From Styela clava (Eukaryota; Chordata; Ascidiacea; Stolidobranchia; Styelidae), in contig NC_135259.1 of assembly GCF_964204865.1 (NCBI RefSeq), positions 12,472,974-12,536,973 on the forward strand: a stretch of 64,000 nucleotides of DNA, written 5' to 3'. Shown here piece after piece: positions 36,801-47,800 of this stretch. How positions within the stretch are numbered: position 1 is the first letter of the stretch; every line of letters starts with the position of its first letter. The notes beneath the pieces were generated by a model. The model saw nothing but the letters and a program-made list of their open reading frames with translations, had not been told where the DNA came from and ran no database searches. A program made the translations under genes and the position numbers.

Positions 36801-39800
36801 TAAGGAAAATTTAAATAAAATCATGGCCTAACCGTAACCTGTTATATACATACTATGTTACAGTGTCTGTCATCTTTGTTCGGGAGCATGGAAAAAATAG
36901 TGAATTACAATTACCCTGCAAAAGTTAAGTTTTTCCAATCCATTTCCAAGATTTTCCGTTGTTTTATTTCTACTAATTGTTAAGATTGTTTGTATTTCAG
37001 ATTAGCCACCAACTTGGTAGTCTCATGGATTGGTTTGCAACAGCCGCTGATTTAGCTGGGGTATCACCTCCCACGGATAGATTATATGATGGAATTAGTC
37101 TAAGAAGTGTTTTGTATAATGGCGAGCCTTTTAACAGGTAACTTGTGAACAAACATTATCATTTCAAGTGAATATTTATCCATCTGTTCATTGGTTTACT
37201 TAGATATTAACAAGTCTTGATTGGAAAATTTAGATCATGTGAGCTTTGTACACAAATGTTTAAATATTTGTTCAATATGTTTGACTTTTTATTCATACCA
37301 ATAAAAAATATCTAATATTTGAAGCATGCGTTTTGTATGCTACTATGCTGAAATATTCAATTTTAAAAATCCCAGATATTGTTTGTTGATATTTTTTCTT
37401 GTTGATATAGTTGTGCAACGATAGGAGCTGAGGAGCTTTCCCACACATTTCACTAAAATAGGTATATGTCGAAAAGTGATATTTATATCACTTCTATAAT
37501 TTAACTGAAAATGTACACAAGATATGGTTTTTCAGAATAGGATAACATTTCATATTTATCCCCAGGAGAGGAAAGTTTAATGATATGGCGAACCACATCC
37601 TCTCATCCTGTTACCGGTCCCATGTCAGATATGGGGATAGTTGACCAGTTAATTGTTTCTGATGCGTGGACTTGATGGTGGGGGAAGTCGTAACCACTAC
37701 GTGAATCAACCCTACAGCATCGAAGAGTCCAGCAATTCTCTTGCACATTATTATCAAACTTGAAGCCTGTCGAACCCAAAGCCCAAATTTTTTCATATTA
37801 ACAGTCAGCTGAACAAACTCGGAATATAACATATATGTTGATGAATTTAAATTGAATAAAAGCAAAATTCCCTTTTTTATTTATTGAAAATTAGTACCAT
37901 ATTTACAAATGATTGATTCAATTTTATCATACTAAAATAAACCCTTGACATTACTACTTTAAAAACTATGCAATAAGAAATCACAAAATTAAGTTTTATT
38001 ATCACAGACCTATCTTTCATTACCGTGGCAATACATTGTTTGCTGTAAGGTTTGGACTTTACAAAGCACATTATTGGACTTGGACCAATTCATGGGAAGA
38101 GTACAAAACGCATGTAAGCGGTTCAAATTAGCTTGTTTCTTTGTAAATTTGTTGATTATCTTAGATATGGATTCATCTATTTCTGGATTTCCAGGGTTAT
38201 GAATTTTGCAGAGGTGAAAATGTACCGAATATTACAACTCATGATCAAATGAATTACACAGCCCAGCCCGTTATGTTTCATTTGGGACGTGATCCTGGTG
38301 AAAAATGTCCAATGAAGTAAGTGGAATATGGTAATTTATGTAATTTGACTATGTCTCATCCATTATTCACTGTAAAATTCCTTTAGTGTATTCACTAACA
38401 TTGTCAATGGTGTCCAATCAATATTTAATTGATACCTCCCTACACATGCCCTACTATTCGCTAACTGAGTACTCTCAAAGTATATGTACCAGGTTAGGAT
38501 TAGGCCATAGTTTAATTCTGATTTTCCTTATTTAAGTTCTATTACGATTTCGGGACTGTCTGTGTTAGCCAAGTGAATATACCCGCTGTCCACAGGTTTC
38601 AGTCCCTTTACACAACTTGATGTAAAATCAGCGAACAAAATTAGTTACCTCCATATTGGTACATATATTTCTGGAGCGCCGCTAACTGTTGCGAATCGCT
38701 TATACCTCGCATGTAAATTTGATTTTACGGCTTACATGTGCAAACAAATGTTTATTTATATCCACATCGATATTGAATAGACCAGTGGTTCCCAACCTAT
38801 CTACCCTGGCGGACCGGTAAAATTGAATTAAATGTACTCGCGGACCGGCAAATAATTGAAAAGACCGGAACAGAAAAGAATAACATATATTTGCGTAATA
38901 TAATGCAATGTCGGGCACTCAGTATGCTTTTAGATGAAAAAAGGCACACTTAAAAATATCATATAATGTGCCGGCCAAAAATTGAAATGGGTAAAACATG
39001 AATATATTTGCGTAATGAAATGCAGCGCTGGGCACCCATTATGAATGTAAGAAAGGCACACATACAACATCTCACATGAAAAACATGTAAATGCCACTGC
39101 AGTTGATCGACGCATCAAACGAATTGAATTTACATCACAATGACAAAGTCGTCGGTAACTTGGCACCAGCCTCAAAATCCAACTGTGCCTGCTCAAAATA
39201 CTGGAAAAGATCCCAGCGGCCCGTGCTTTTTTGCGCGTCTTGTGACCACCTACAGGGTCGGAACAAGTAGGCCTACATATCTTACTGGAATATTATACTG
39301 TGTTTAACTGTTTTCGGGTTTAAACAAAGAAATATGCATAACGTTTTATATGGATGGTAATGTTAATTAGGAAAAGCATGCTGAACAGAAAAAGTACGCG
39401 TGCCGATTTTTAGGTTTCTGAATCTTGCGAGATTTGATGCCGCGCATTCGCGATGAATCGGAGCCAAAAAAGCGAAAAGTGTGATTAGCCTACTCGGCGC
39501 CAAGATGTCGTGAAAGAAGTCGCCAATATGACGGCGGAAGAGAAATTGCGTAATAAACTAACGTGAACTCGTCTTCGGTAAAGCGATTGAGACGGCATAA
39601 AAACAACGAAATTTCTCGCGGACCAGCAAAAAAGCTTTGCGGACCGGCACCGGTCCGCGGACCGGCGGTTGGGAACCACTGGAATAGACTAATCAAGATT
39701 ACAGTGTATAGCCCCACCCTCTTAACTTTACACCATTATTTATTGCCCTGATTTTTATATATATCTGCTTTATTTCATGTGGAGAACAGAATTAATTATA

Positions 39801-41484
39801 CAGTGAAAAAACACAAAAACATCAGCTTAAAACTGATTACAGCATAATTCTTGCAGTTTAACAATAATGTACGGCTGCACAGTCAGGCAAAGGTCTGGCT
39901 TTTTGTTGGTGCAGGAGTCTCATTTTTTTCATACTTTTGTAAATTGGGATAAAATTTGAACATTCTGAGGTTGGAGTCATAATCAGAATTTAGGCTTTCT
40001 TAAATAACAGACAGATGAATGAAAAAATAGTTAATAGTTTGCCGAGCTCAAATTTTGATATCTTAAGTATCTGACGCTGATTCAATCTTCGAAAACCTTA
40101 TGAATCCACTTAGGCAAATTTTATTAGGACACACAAATTAAAACAAAGAAGCAATCAAAAAGCATTTAAATAACCCTTAGATACTTACTCTTACTTTATA
40201 TACATAATTAATAAGCAAATTAATGAAAAAAATGGAAGTAAAAAAAATACATTTTGAAATAGTTATGTTTTAGGAAAAAAAAAATGAAAGTAATTGTCAA
40301 AAAAAGTTTTGTATCTTAAATCAAGATTCATCTCATTGAAATTTTTTTCAAGATGTTTTCTTTCGTAAACTCAATTCAATTTATTTTCTTGAGTAAGATG
40401 TAGATCAGTGGTCCTCAAGCTCATTAGGCCGTGCCCCCTTTTTAGAATTTGTCAAGTCTTGCGCCCTACCACAAAAATACCTAGCTAAAAATTTATGTTG
40501 TATTGAAAAACACGCTGAAAATATATGGATGGAATTGTAATCTCTAAACAATAAATAAATGTAAATATCCATAATAAGGCGAGCAAGACCAAGTCTAACA
40601 AATATTTTTATTTTTAATTAGCTTCACGCCCCTCAAGAAATTGTCTATGCCCCCCTTGTGGGGCGCGCCCAACTGTTTCAGAACCACTGATGAAGATGGT
40701 GTGGGACATAAACCTCGACCAACTATAAATTTAGTCCCAAATCATTAAATACTGGGCGATCAGGCCTCAATGTAATAAAAAAACATGGCAGCGAATTCGC
40801 AAAACTATTTGAAAAAAATCATCAAACATATCTTTTTAATAAATTTTTTTTTTTTCCCGAATATATTCAGGTTTAATTCTGAATACGAAGCCGCAATGAA
40901 ATTAATTAAAAATGAAGTGATGAAACATGAACAAAATTTAATACCAGGAGATGCTGTATTAGATATGTGCGATAATGGCATAATGGTAAGTGGATAATTC
41001 ACAGGTAATTTTGATATTTGAAACAAATTTATTTCAAAGTAAATTCGAAATTAATACTATTACTAGTGTTTCAAAATTTGTCATTTTATAGTGACTTATA
41101 TAATATTTGATAAAAATTGACGTAACAGATAAGGTTGTTCCAAAATCGGCATGGCTCTTGGCTGTACAGCCATCTCCCAATTTCATAAACAATTTTGTAT
41201 TTCTCGTCTCTATCTCAATTTGGAAGTTTTGGAACCAGATGAATTTAAATGAAAACATTTTCATTCACTATCTGCAAATATTGTCAAGTGTTTTTGATTT
41301 TCAGAAAGGTTATGTATGATGAGGCAATCGAATGCTATAGAAATATTGAAGTTGAATACTAAATTACGATTTAAATTCAGATGACATTTTTTTTCAGAAT
41401 TGGGCACCGAAGGGATGTGATAAGTTGAATAAATGTCTCGAAGGACCTCCTTCTGAACCTTTCAAATGTGTTTGGAATCATTAA
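30886..41484 (+). CDS. GALNS: N-acetylgalactosamine-6-sulfatase (GALNS-type arylsulfatase), complete
   Basis: Exons: 30886-30984, 31324-31447, 31942-32016, 32514-32616, 33140-33283, 33891-33957, 34520-34647, 35150-35286, 36444-36550, 37001-37137, 38008-38113, 38195-38316, 40871-40985, 41398-41484. They total 1551 nt (516 codons plus TAA) with all phases joining; human GALNS has 522. An N-terminal signal peptide (about 1-18) precedes [13 protein letters not shown] with the metal-binding Asp32-Asp33. The sulfatase signature [12 protein letters not shown] has Cys72, the residue converted to formylglycine; the motif is split by intron 2. Other active-site elements: GKWHLGH (H135), DSTHDPVY (H230), FFSSDNGAA (Asp282-Asn283) and [11 protein letters not shown] (Lys304). 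The ending [13 protein letters not shown]...VWNH is diagnostic of GALNS rather than ARSA or ARSB. Expected role: lysosomal removal of 6-sulfate from keratan and chondroitin sulfate. Introns carry four hAT-like elements, a SINE, a MITE and R1 repeats. Confidence 0.96.
32720..32922 (-). mobile_element. 203-bp MITE family M1, copy 2, 8-bp target duplication
   Basis: Reverse orientation relative to 20643-20845 and the same length. Starts GGTTCCATTACATTTGAACC and ends TACGGTCACC. GTTTTTTA flanks both sides (32712-32719 and 32923-32930). In a GALNS intron. Confidence 0.85.
34256..34441. mobile_element. hAT-like MITE, 186 bp
   Basis: Starts CAGGCGGCAAACT and ends AGTTTGCGGACCACTG. Flanks CTTTAAAT (34248-34255) and CTTCAAAT (34442-34449) match at 7 of 8 positions. 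It sits only 78 bp upstream of GALNS exon 7. Confidence 0.75.
35344..35642. mobile_element. hAT-like MITE, 299 bp, perfect 8-bp target duplication
   Basis: Perfect 14-bp inverted ends CAGGGGTGGGCAAC / GTTGCCCACCCCTG. The target duplication TTCTAAAT is at 35336-35343 and 35643-35650. GGCCGG / CGGGCCG motifs lie close to both ends. It directly abuts an older hAT-like element (35651 onward). GALNS intron. Confidence 0.92.
35651..35948. mobile_element. Degraded hAT-like element, same family as 40406-40689
   Basis: Starts CATTGGTTCTCACAC. Shares with 40406-40689 the modules TTTGTCAAG, TTGCGCCC, ATACCTAGCTAA and AATAAGGCGAGCAAGA. The right end is decayed (about 35948, approximate), so no target duplication can be read. 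Confidence 0.65.
36721..36850 (+). repeat. Dispersed repeat R1, copy 2 (partial)
   Basis: Holds GGTTAGGGTTAGGCCATAAT, ACTTGGCTAGTCCC and CTCGTAATAGAACTAAAATA, matching 10312-10490. Bordered by inverted GGTTAGG and CCTAACC. In a GALNS intron. Confidence 0.6.
37566..37790 (-). repeat. tRNA-derived SINE, copy 3, reverse orientation
   Basis: The minus strand reads GGGTTCGACAGGCTTCAAG, a body matching CACCATCAAGTC...ACGCATC, and a late part GGGACCGGTAACAGGATGAG akin to copy 2. The A-box end is missing. GALNS intron. Confidence 0.7.
38491..38697 (-). repeat. Dispersed repeat R1, copy 3
   Basis: Reverse complement of the unit at 10312-10490: GGTTAGGATTAGGCCATAG, GGGACTGTCTGTGTTAGCC, ACACAACTTGATGTAAA and TTAGTTACCTCCATATTGG, ending TTTCTGGAGCGCCG. 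In the long GALNS intron before exon 13. Confidence 0.75.
38783..39681. mobile_element. hAT-like non-autonomous element, 899 bp, perfect 8-bp target duplication
   Basis: Ends CAGTGGTTCCCAACC and GGTTGGGAACCACTG are perfect inverse complements. GAATAGAC occurs at 38775-38782 and 39682-39689. GGACCGG modules recur near both ends. No transposase ORF. An internal direct repeat (CATTATGAATGTAAGAAAGGCACACA-like against AGTATGCTTTTAGATGAAAAAAGGCACAC-like) is visible near 38920-39065. GALNS intron 12. Confidence 0.93.
40406..40689. mobile_element. hAT-like MITE, 284 bp
   Basis: Starts CAGTGGTCCTCAAG and ends TTCAGAACCACTG. Flanks ATGTAGAT (40398-40405) and ATGAAGAT (40690-40697) match at 7 of 8. Same family as 35651-35948. 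Ends about 180 bp before GALNS exon 13. Confidence 0.8.
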
Positions 41485-41864
41485 CTCTACATCAAACATT
41501 ATCAGCATAATATATATTCAAGTGCAATAATTTTTCAACTGATGTTGAAAGACACAATTATTTCATAGGTCTCTTTTTTATTTAGAAAATATGTTTTCTC
41601 AATCAGTGGTAATTTTTTTTCATTACAGTGACTTAGTTTTTTTGAAGCTATTTTGTTAATTTATAAGTATAATATACTTCCAATATGATTGAACACATTA
41701 GCCATTCGAACATCCCCTCCACCCTGTCACCCTCAACAGCTATTTATTTTCAGATTGATATTTCTATTCTATTGATATTCTGTTTGAAACTATAGACATT
41801 GTAATTATTCGTTTTGCAATTCCAATTCAAACCAATTCAAAAACTTGTGTCATGTGAAGATTTA
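41485..41864. other. Convergent intergenic gap between GALNS and lectin gene CTLD-A
   Basis: Only 380 bp separate the two stop codons, so both 3'UTRs and cleavage sites must fit here and may overlap. AT-rich. No gene and no repeat family recognised. Confidence 0.5.
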
Positions 41865-41866
41865 TT
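41861..41866 (-). promoter_or_regulatory. AATAAA overlapping the CTLD-A stop codon
   Basis: The minus strand reads GATTAATAAATC, so the TAA stop and an AATAAA hexamer share bases. If used, the 3'UTR would be only about 15-30 nt. It may be coincidence. Confidence 0.25.
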
Positions 41867-44800
41867 AATCTGTAGCGTTACACAAAACTCCCTTCTTTCC
41901 AGCGGGTCCTAATGAGACGAAAAGGTAATTATCCCCACCGACTGTACCTCTTATAGCAACATATTCACCACCAGACCATTTCAGCTTGATAGATGGTAAT
42001 GTGACTTCCTCTCCCGACGATAGATACATTTTCTTCTCCTGAGAATGCAGTTAAATAAAGATCATTGGATTTGTTTTCCATATTTTCATATTTTAATTTT
42101 CTCCAGGCAGGAACTAAGCGAAAAAAATATAAAATCCTTTTAAACCTTTGGTTAAGCAGTGACAACTTGCTCCATTTGTGGATTCGCCATAGTGGCAGTC
42201 ACGCTGAATAGTAGCGTGTTTGAACATCAATTGAAATTTCTGACTAATTTTGTCTTGTTTCAGTTGTTTGTTGTCATTTTTTGTACCACTGCAGAATTTG
42301 AACGGTTTTCCCCTACCAGTGAAGGATTTCTAAGTCCGTGCATTTTTAGCACAAAGGAATTAATGTGAACATATTGGTTACTTACTGAACTGTTTGCCGT
42401 CATTCCAGTCCATATTTCTATACTTTTCGAATTCTTTTCGTATAAATCTTTTCCTAAATATTGGGTAACTTCCTTGAAATGACAGTAGTCGCATATATCT
42501 GCTGGTGTGCATTGTGTCTTTGCGTCTTCAATTTTTTTTGTTCCATTCCATGTGACAACAGTGTAGCATTTTCCGCCATAAAAAATGGGACATGTTTCTG
42601 AAATGCATGTTATAATAATATAATGAGGGAAAATTTCATAGTATGTATTATATACTATATTAACTGACAATCTGCTATTATTTTGAATGGTATGGGAACA
42701 ACTTATACATTTTTGGCTATTGTCCATTGCCCAACCCTTCTTTGCCCTCAAGAAAATTTTCAACTTGAATCGAATTGATATATGTTTTCTGCCAATTGAT
42801 AAAATCATAACTGAAGCTAGAACATAGATTTACCATTAGTGGGGTTAGCCGTTGTTTGCTGTGCCGTGCATGGGTCTGAAGTTGTTTCCACCATGGGTGT
42901 GGAAGTATCTCTCGGTGAAACAATAGTAGTCGATATGTCTGCTGTTGTATATTGTGTTGTGATTCCTGATCCTTTATTGGGGGTTAACTCGTTTGAATAG
43001 TCGGGATTGGAAGCCATTGCATGTTCTGTGCTGGACCCGGATTGGACTGCCGTTGAGAATTGCATGGATTCGTCAGTCACAGGGAAGTTTAGGGCAGTAA
43101 TAGGCGCAGCCGAGGGACTCTGAGATTCTGGGGATGCTTTATCCGCCATTGTCGCCAGGTGGAGGGTTGCATTTATTAAGTCCGTGGATATTGTTGGTTC
43201 GTCTGTTGATGCATGCTGTGGATCTCTAGTTGATTCAGTAGCAGAATGTTCCGGTGGTGTTTTTGGAGTTGGCGTATGTTCAAATTGTGTGGTTTGAACT
43301 TTTGTAGTTGCATCAGACGATTGGTCTAAAATATAATTCAATGTTATTAAAACCAATTCTTAATTGTCGATTGCATCTTTCCGGCGTATTTAAGCAAAAG
43401 AAGACGATACGTATAGCAAGGCTAATGTCTATATAATAATAACCTACAATCTTCGTAACTCAGTGTTGCTCGTCTTCATCGTTCTTTGTTAGTTAGAAAT
43501 TTGGATTCATCAGATATACCTGGGTTGAGGTTTTGAGTGTATTTGGATCAATTCGGTTGTGCAACTTAACAACATGCGAACATTTGGCGTTCAGTAGGTT
43601 ACATTGTGTGCTCATTGACTTTTGAGTAGTTCAGATCGGAGTTATGCTCAATCAAACGTGTGTCAACTCAATAACACGTGAGTGAATGCGCGTATAGAGT
43701 CATTCTCTCCCTTCAACAGGGCTGTCAAACTCGCGGCCGCATGCGACCTCAGAGAACTTCCAATGCGGCCCTCGAACGCTAAACAATAGTCGTCATATTT
43801 TTTTTCATCTAAATGTAATACATTTATTAAACCTTTTGAAGGTTTAAAAAAAAAATTTTGTTCGTATTTTGACCCAATTATGAATACACCTCAAGCTAGC
43901 AGAGGAATACTTAAAAAAAAAGTTTAGTGATTAAATGAAACGCAAAGTACATGAAGAGGGTGGCATTTTGGAAGAAAAATGGGAGTTGCAAAATTTGTGC
44001 ATCTATTCAAAATTCTTAAGCACATTGTTCAATTTGTCACATTTCCATCAGTACAATGAAAGAATACAATATAAGTAAACATTATCAGAATAAGCTCAGC
44101 AGTCAATATATATGACAAATTTAAAGATCAACTTCGAACAGAAAATTTTTATTTGTTTGTATATTAATATATTTATACAACTACCCAATTACTAAAAATC
44201 AATATATATCATTGATAACTCAAGCGGTCCTATGCCACGTAATGGTAGGAACTGTCACGAAATGTCTGGTCCGAAAAGTCAGTCATTTGTTTGTTTACTG
44301 ATCTATACATGGAATGATAAACGTAATATTTTTGCTTCACTGAAATTAATCAAACATTTTCAACGATTCAGATTAACTGATCATGTGACCTCGTTAATTA
44401 GAGTTGTTACTGTAAAATCATTTCAGCCTGATATTAGTAAGCTGGTGGCATAAAATAGATGCCAAACGTCAGGACATATGTAATAAAAATACGTTGAGTT
44501 TATTTTGTAGTATTTTTGTAAATTTTAGGTCTATATATTTAGATTTAGTCATTTTAGTGTATGTATTATTATTTCCTTATCAAAAGTTTGTCCAAAAATG
44601 TTTTTGATAGTTGTACATAAAAATTTATGATTTTTTTGTAATAAATACAGTAAATTGCAATAACAGTGAAATGCAAAAATGAATATGTAAATGGCATTTG
44701 AAATTGAAGAAAATAACAAAACTTCATTCGGCTGTTTAATTGCATCACAATATATGTCACAAACTACACCTTATCTAAAAATATTTTTTAAGTATACATT

Positions 44801-47800
44801 ATCAATATATATCAAATACTGTTTGCGGCCCTTTGCACAATTCTCGAAATGCAATGCGACCCTCGCAAACCCATGAGTTTGACACCCTTGCCCCATAATA
44901 TAATTGATGAATCGTTTTGCCATGTTGTTTCTGAGGGTTACTTATGCAGCTCGCAAAAAGACGATTCTATTATGATTGCACATGCACGGCACGTCCTATC
45001 ACTAAAATAAAGCTACATTTAACGTATGAGATTACACACGTTGTCCCTTAAGCGGAAATTTATAAAAATAATTGATTCATATTAACTCACTGCGATCAGG
45101 TCACATTCATGACTGATAGCTGATAGCATGAAGGTAATAACGATAATGAAATGTTGATTGGTGTAGAAATATGGGTGGGCGGTGGAGTGGATGTGTCACA
45201 TGCGTTATCAATTAGCAATAACAGCTTTCGTTCGGTACAAAAAAGGTACGTTGTGGAATTTTGGATATCTAACAAGAGGAAAAGAAATACGAACCCCAAC
45301 ATAATAACAAAACAGTACATATATATGTACATTTGAGGTCCAATGAAAGCTAATTTCTGTAACGTGCCTATATACAATAACTTCGACGCCATTCACTGCG
45401 ATATTATAAAGAATTTGGAAGTATAGCGAGCGTTACCCTACGCTTGCAAATAGATTCAAAACTCACCAAAGTCAGTCACGACAGTGGTAGTGGATAAAGT
45501 CGACTCTATTGATGTTTCAGATGAGCATGCATCCCCATCAACTATTGTCGATTGTATTTCAAATTGGTTGCTATTGATTTCTTGCTGCTCCAAAAGTTTT
45601 CGAATATCAGGACTTTCTTCTAGTGCTTCTGCAAATATATAAACATTAGATAGCATTGTCGGCGAGGTGAAACAAGTGCGTGAAAATTAAATAATAACAC
45701 ACATCATCAATTTATCAGTTTGGAAGTTTTTCGAAGTGCACCTCTGAAGGTTCTTAAGACATTATCTGATGTTTTCCAGAATTATTCCAATAATTTTCAT
45801 ATTGTGAAAATAGATTATCAAATAGAATGTTAAACCTATGAAAATAATCTCATTTCTTCGTGCAAAAAATCATAAATATTTTAAACACAGTTTATTATAC
45901 TGTACATTATATACATTATTATACTATATTTCATTGCAATCGATAGGAACCAAGGAACCTAAACTAGTCATCATAAGGTTGTGGCTCCAATATTTAGAAC
46001 GAAATTTGAATAAAATAATAGACAAAAAGAGAAACTGAGGCTTTCAAAATATAACGACAAAGTAAGAATACGTCATAGACAATTGAAAGGAAACTGCCCA
46101 GCAAGCATAATTGAAACAAACAATTTTTGATATAAACCAAGAAATTACTTGGTCCTATAAAGCAGGGGTGATACAAGACAGATACCTTTAATACAGGAGG
46201 GCCAGATATAAATAACTGGGTGAAACCGCGGGCGCACCTGTGTCTTTCTAGTAGTTGCAGAAACAAATATTTTGGTAATTGATCTTGTGATATACGTTGT
46301 TCACTTCGTCCAAGCTAGCTGTTAGGGCATTGTAACGTAATGGGCATAGATAATAAATAGAAGTCGGGTATAGGCTTGAAATCAATCGCACTTACCAGAT
46401 TGAACTAAATTAATAACTTGTTTCGCGGGCCACACAATTTTTCTTTGAGGGCCGCATTTGGTCCGCGGGCCGCAGGCTGCACAACCCTGCTATAAAGTAT
46501 AGAAAACCATAGAATTTGGTTTGCACAGCAAAACTTATAAACAGCAAGGCACCATTCCATGCACATTCATTATTAGTTCATTTCCAATTACCCAGCATAT
46601 TAGCGTCACTTACTTCTTAGTTCGTCGAGCTGAAATGTTGAACAGATAAAAATAAATATAAAACTATTAATCTTGTATTCAGTGCACTATTCTTTCTTCT
46701 AGCTTGTTAAAGAAATAATTTTCCAATATTATCGGGAATACGCTTTTCTTTATTACAGTGGTTCCCAACTTTTTTTAAATCGCGGTACACTATTGAGCGC
46801 TTCAAATATTCGCGGCACACCTATCACAAAACATGAACATTTTTACTCATAAAGACAGTTTGCTTTGAAATAGTACAAAGAAGATCAGATAAAGGCAATT
46901 TTATTCATGTTAATACAACATTTAAGAACAGGAATGGAGTAATAATAGTGAATGTCAGTAGGACTAGGCACTATAGGTTTAAAGTTGTTATAAACCGCTG
47001 GATGTATTTTTCCACGTTATGAATTTTGTGCAAGGTCCCAGATAGGGCTGGGCATTTCGAATCGAATATTCGAATCGAATCGAATAGTAAATTATTCGAA
47101 TCGGTTCAAAGCTAAATTTCGAATCGCCGCCATCTTGTTTTTATCCTTCCGCTAATGGTCGAGGTGAATTCCCCAATTTTTTTTTCATTGAAGTCGTATT
47201 TTTTCAACGAAATTCTGACATATGACTATTTTCTGTAGTGAGTTATTGATAAAACGTGTTTGTTATTCTGTGTGAGCGCTCAGTAATCTATTTGGGTGAT
47301 TTATTCTATGTCTTCGGCAATTCATTTGTTGAGAGGACCAATTACTATAATAAAATCGCTTACAATTATATATTTTCAAGTATTCGAGATTCGATTCGAT
47401 TCGAAATATATTATTCGATTCGATTCTGAAATCACAAGGTATTCGAAAATGCCCAGCCCTAGTCCCAGACTCCCAGCATATATTTATGGCGATGGTCATA
47501 GCATTTACTATGTCGAAACGCTTATTCGACTTTTTAGACCGCAGAAACTATTCTAAAAATGTTACCGTTTTTATGTTCGAAATATGAAATAATCGTCATC
47601 GTAATTCTACCACGCTTTCGTAAAGTAGTGCGATTTATTAAATTTAATGAAGGTTTTATTAAGTTTCATTGCAACAGTGTTTGGAATACTACGCGTTTCG
47701 CCAGATTACTGGCGTGATTAAAGATCGTAAGGAAGGGCAAAATAGAATATTTTTATCGAATCGAATAATTCGAATATTTTTAACGAATTTTTGTATTTCG

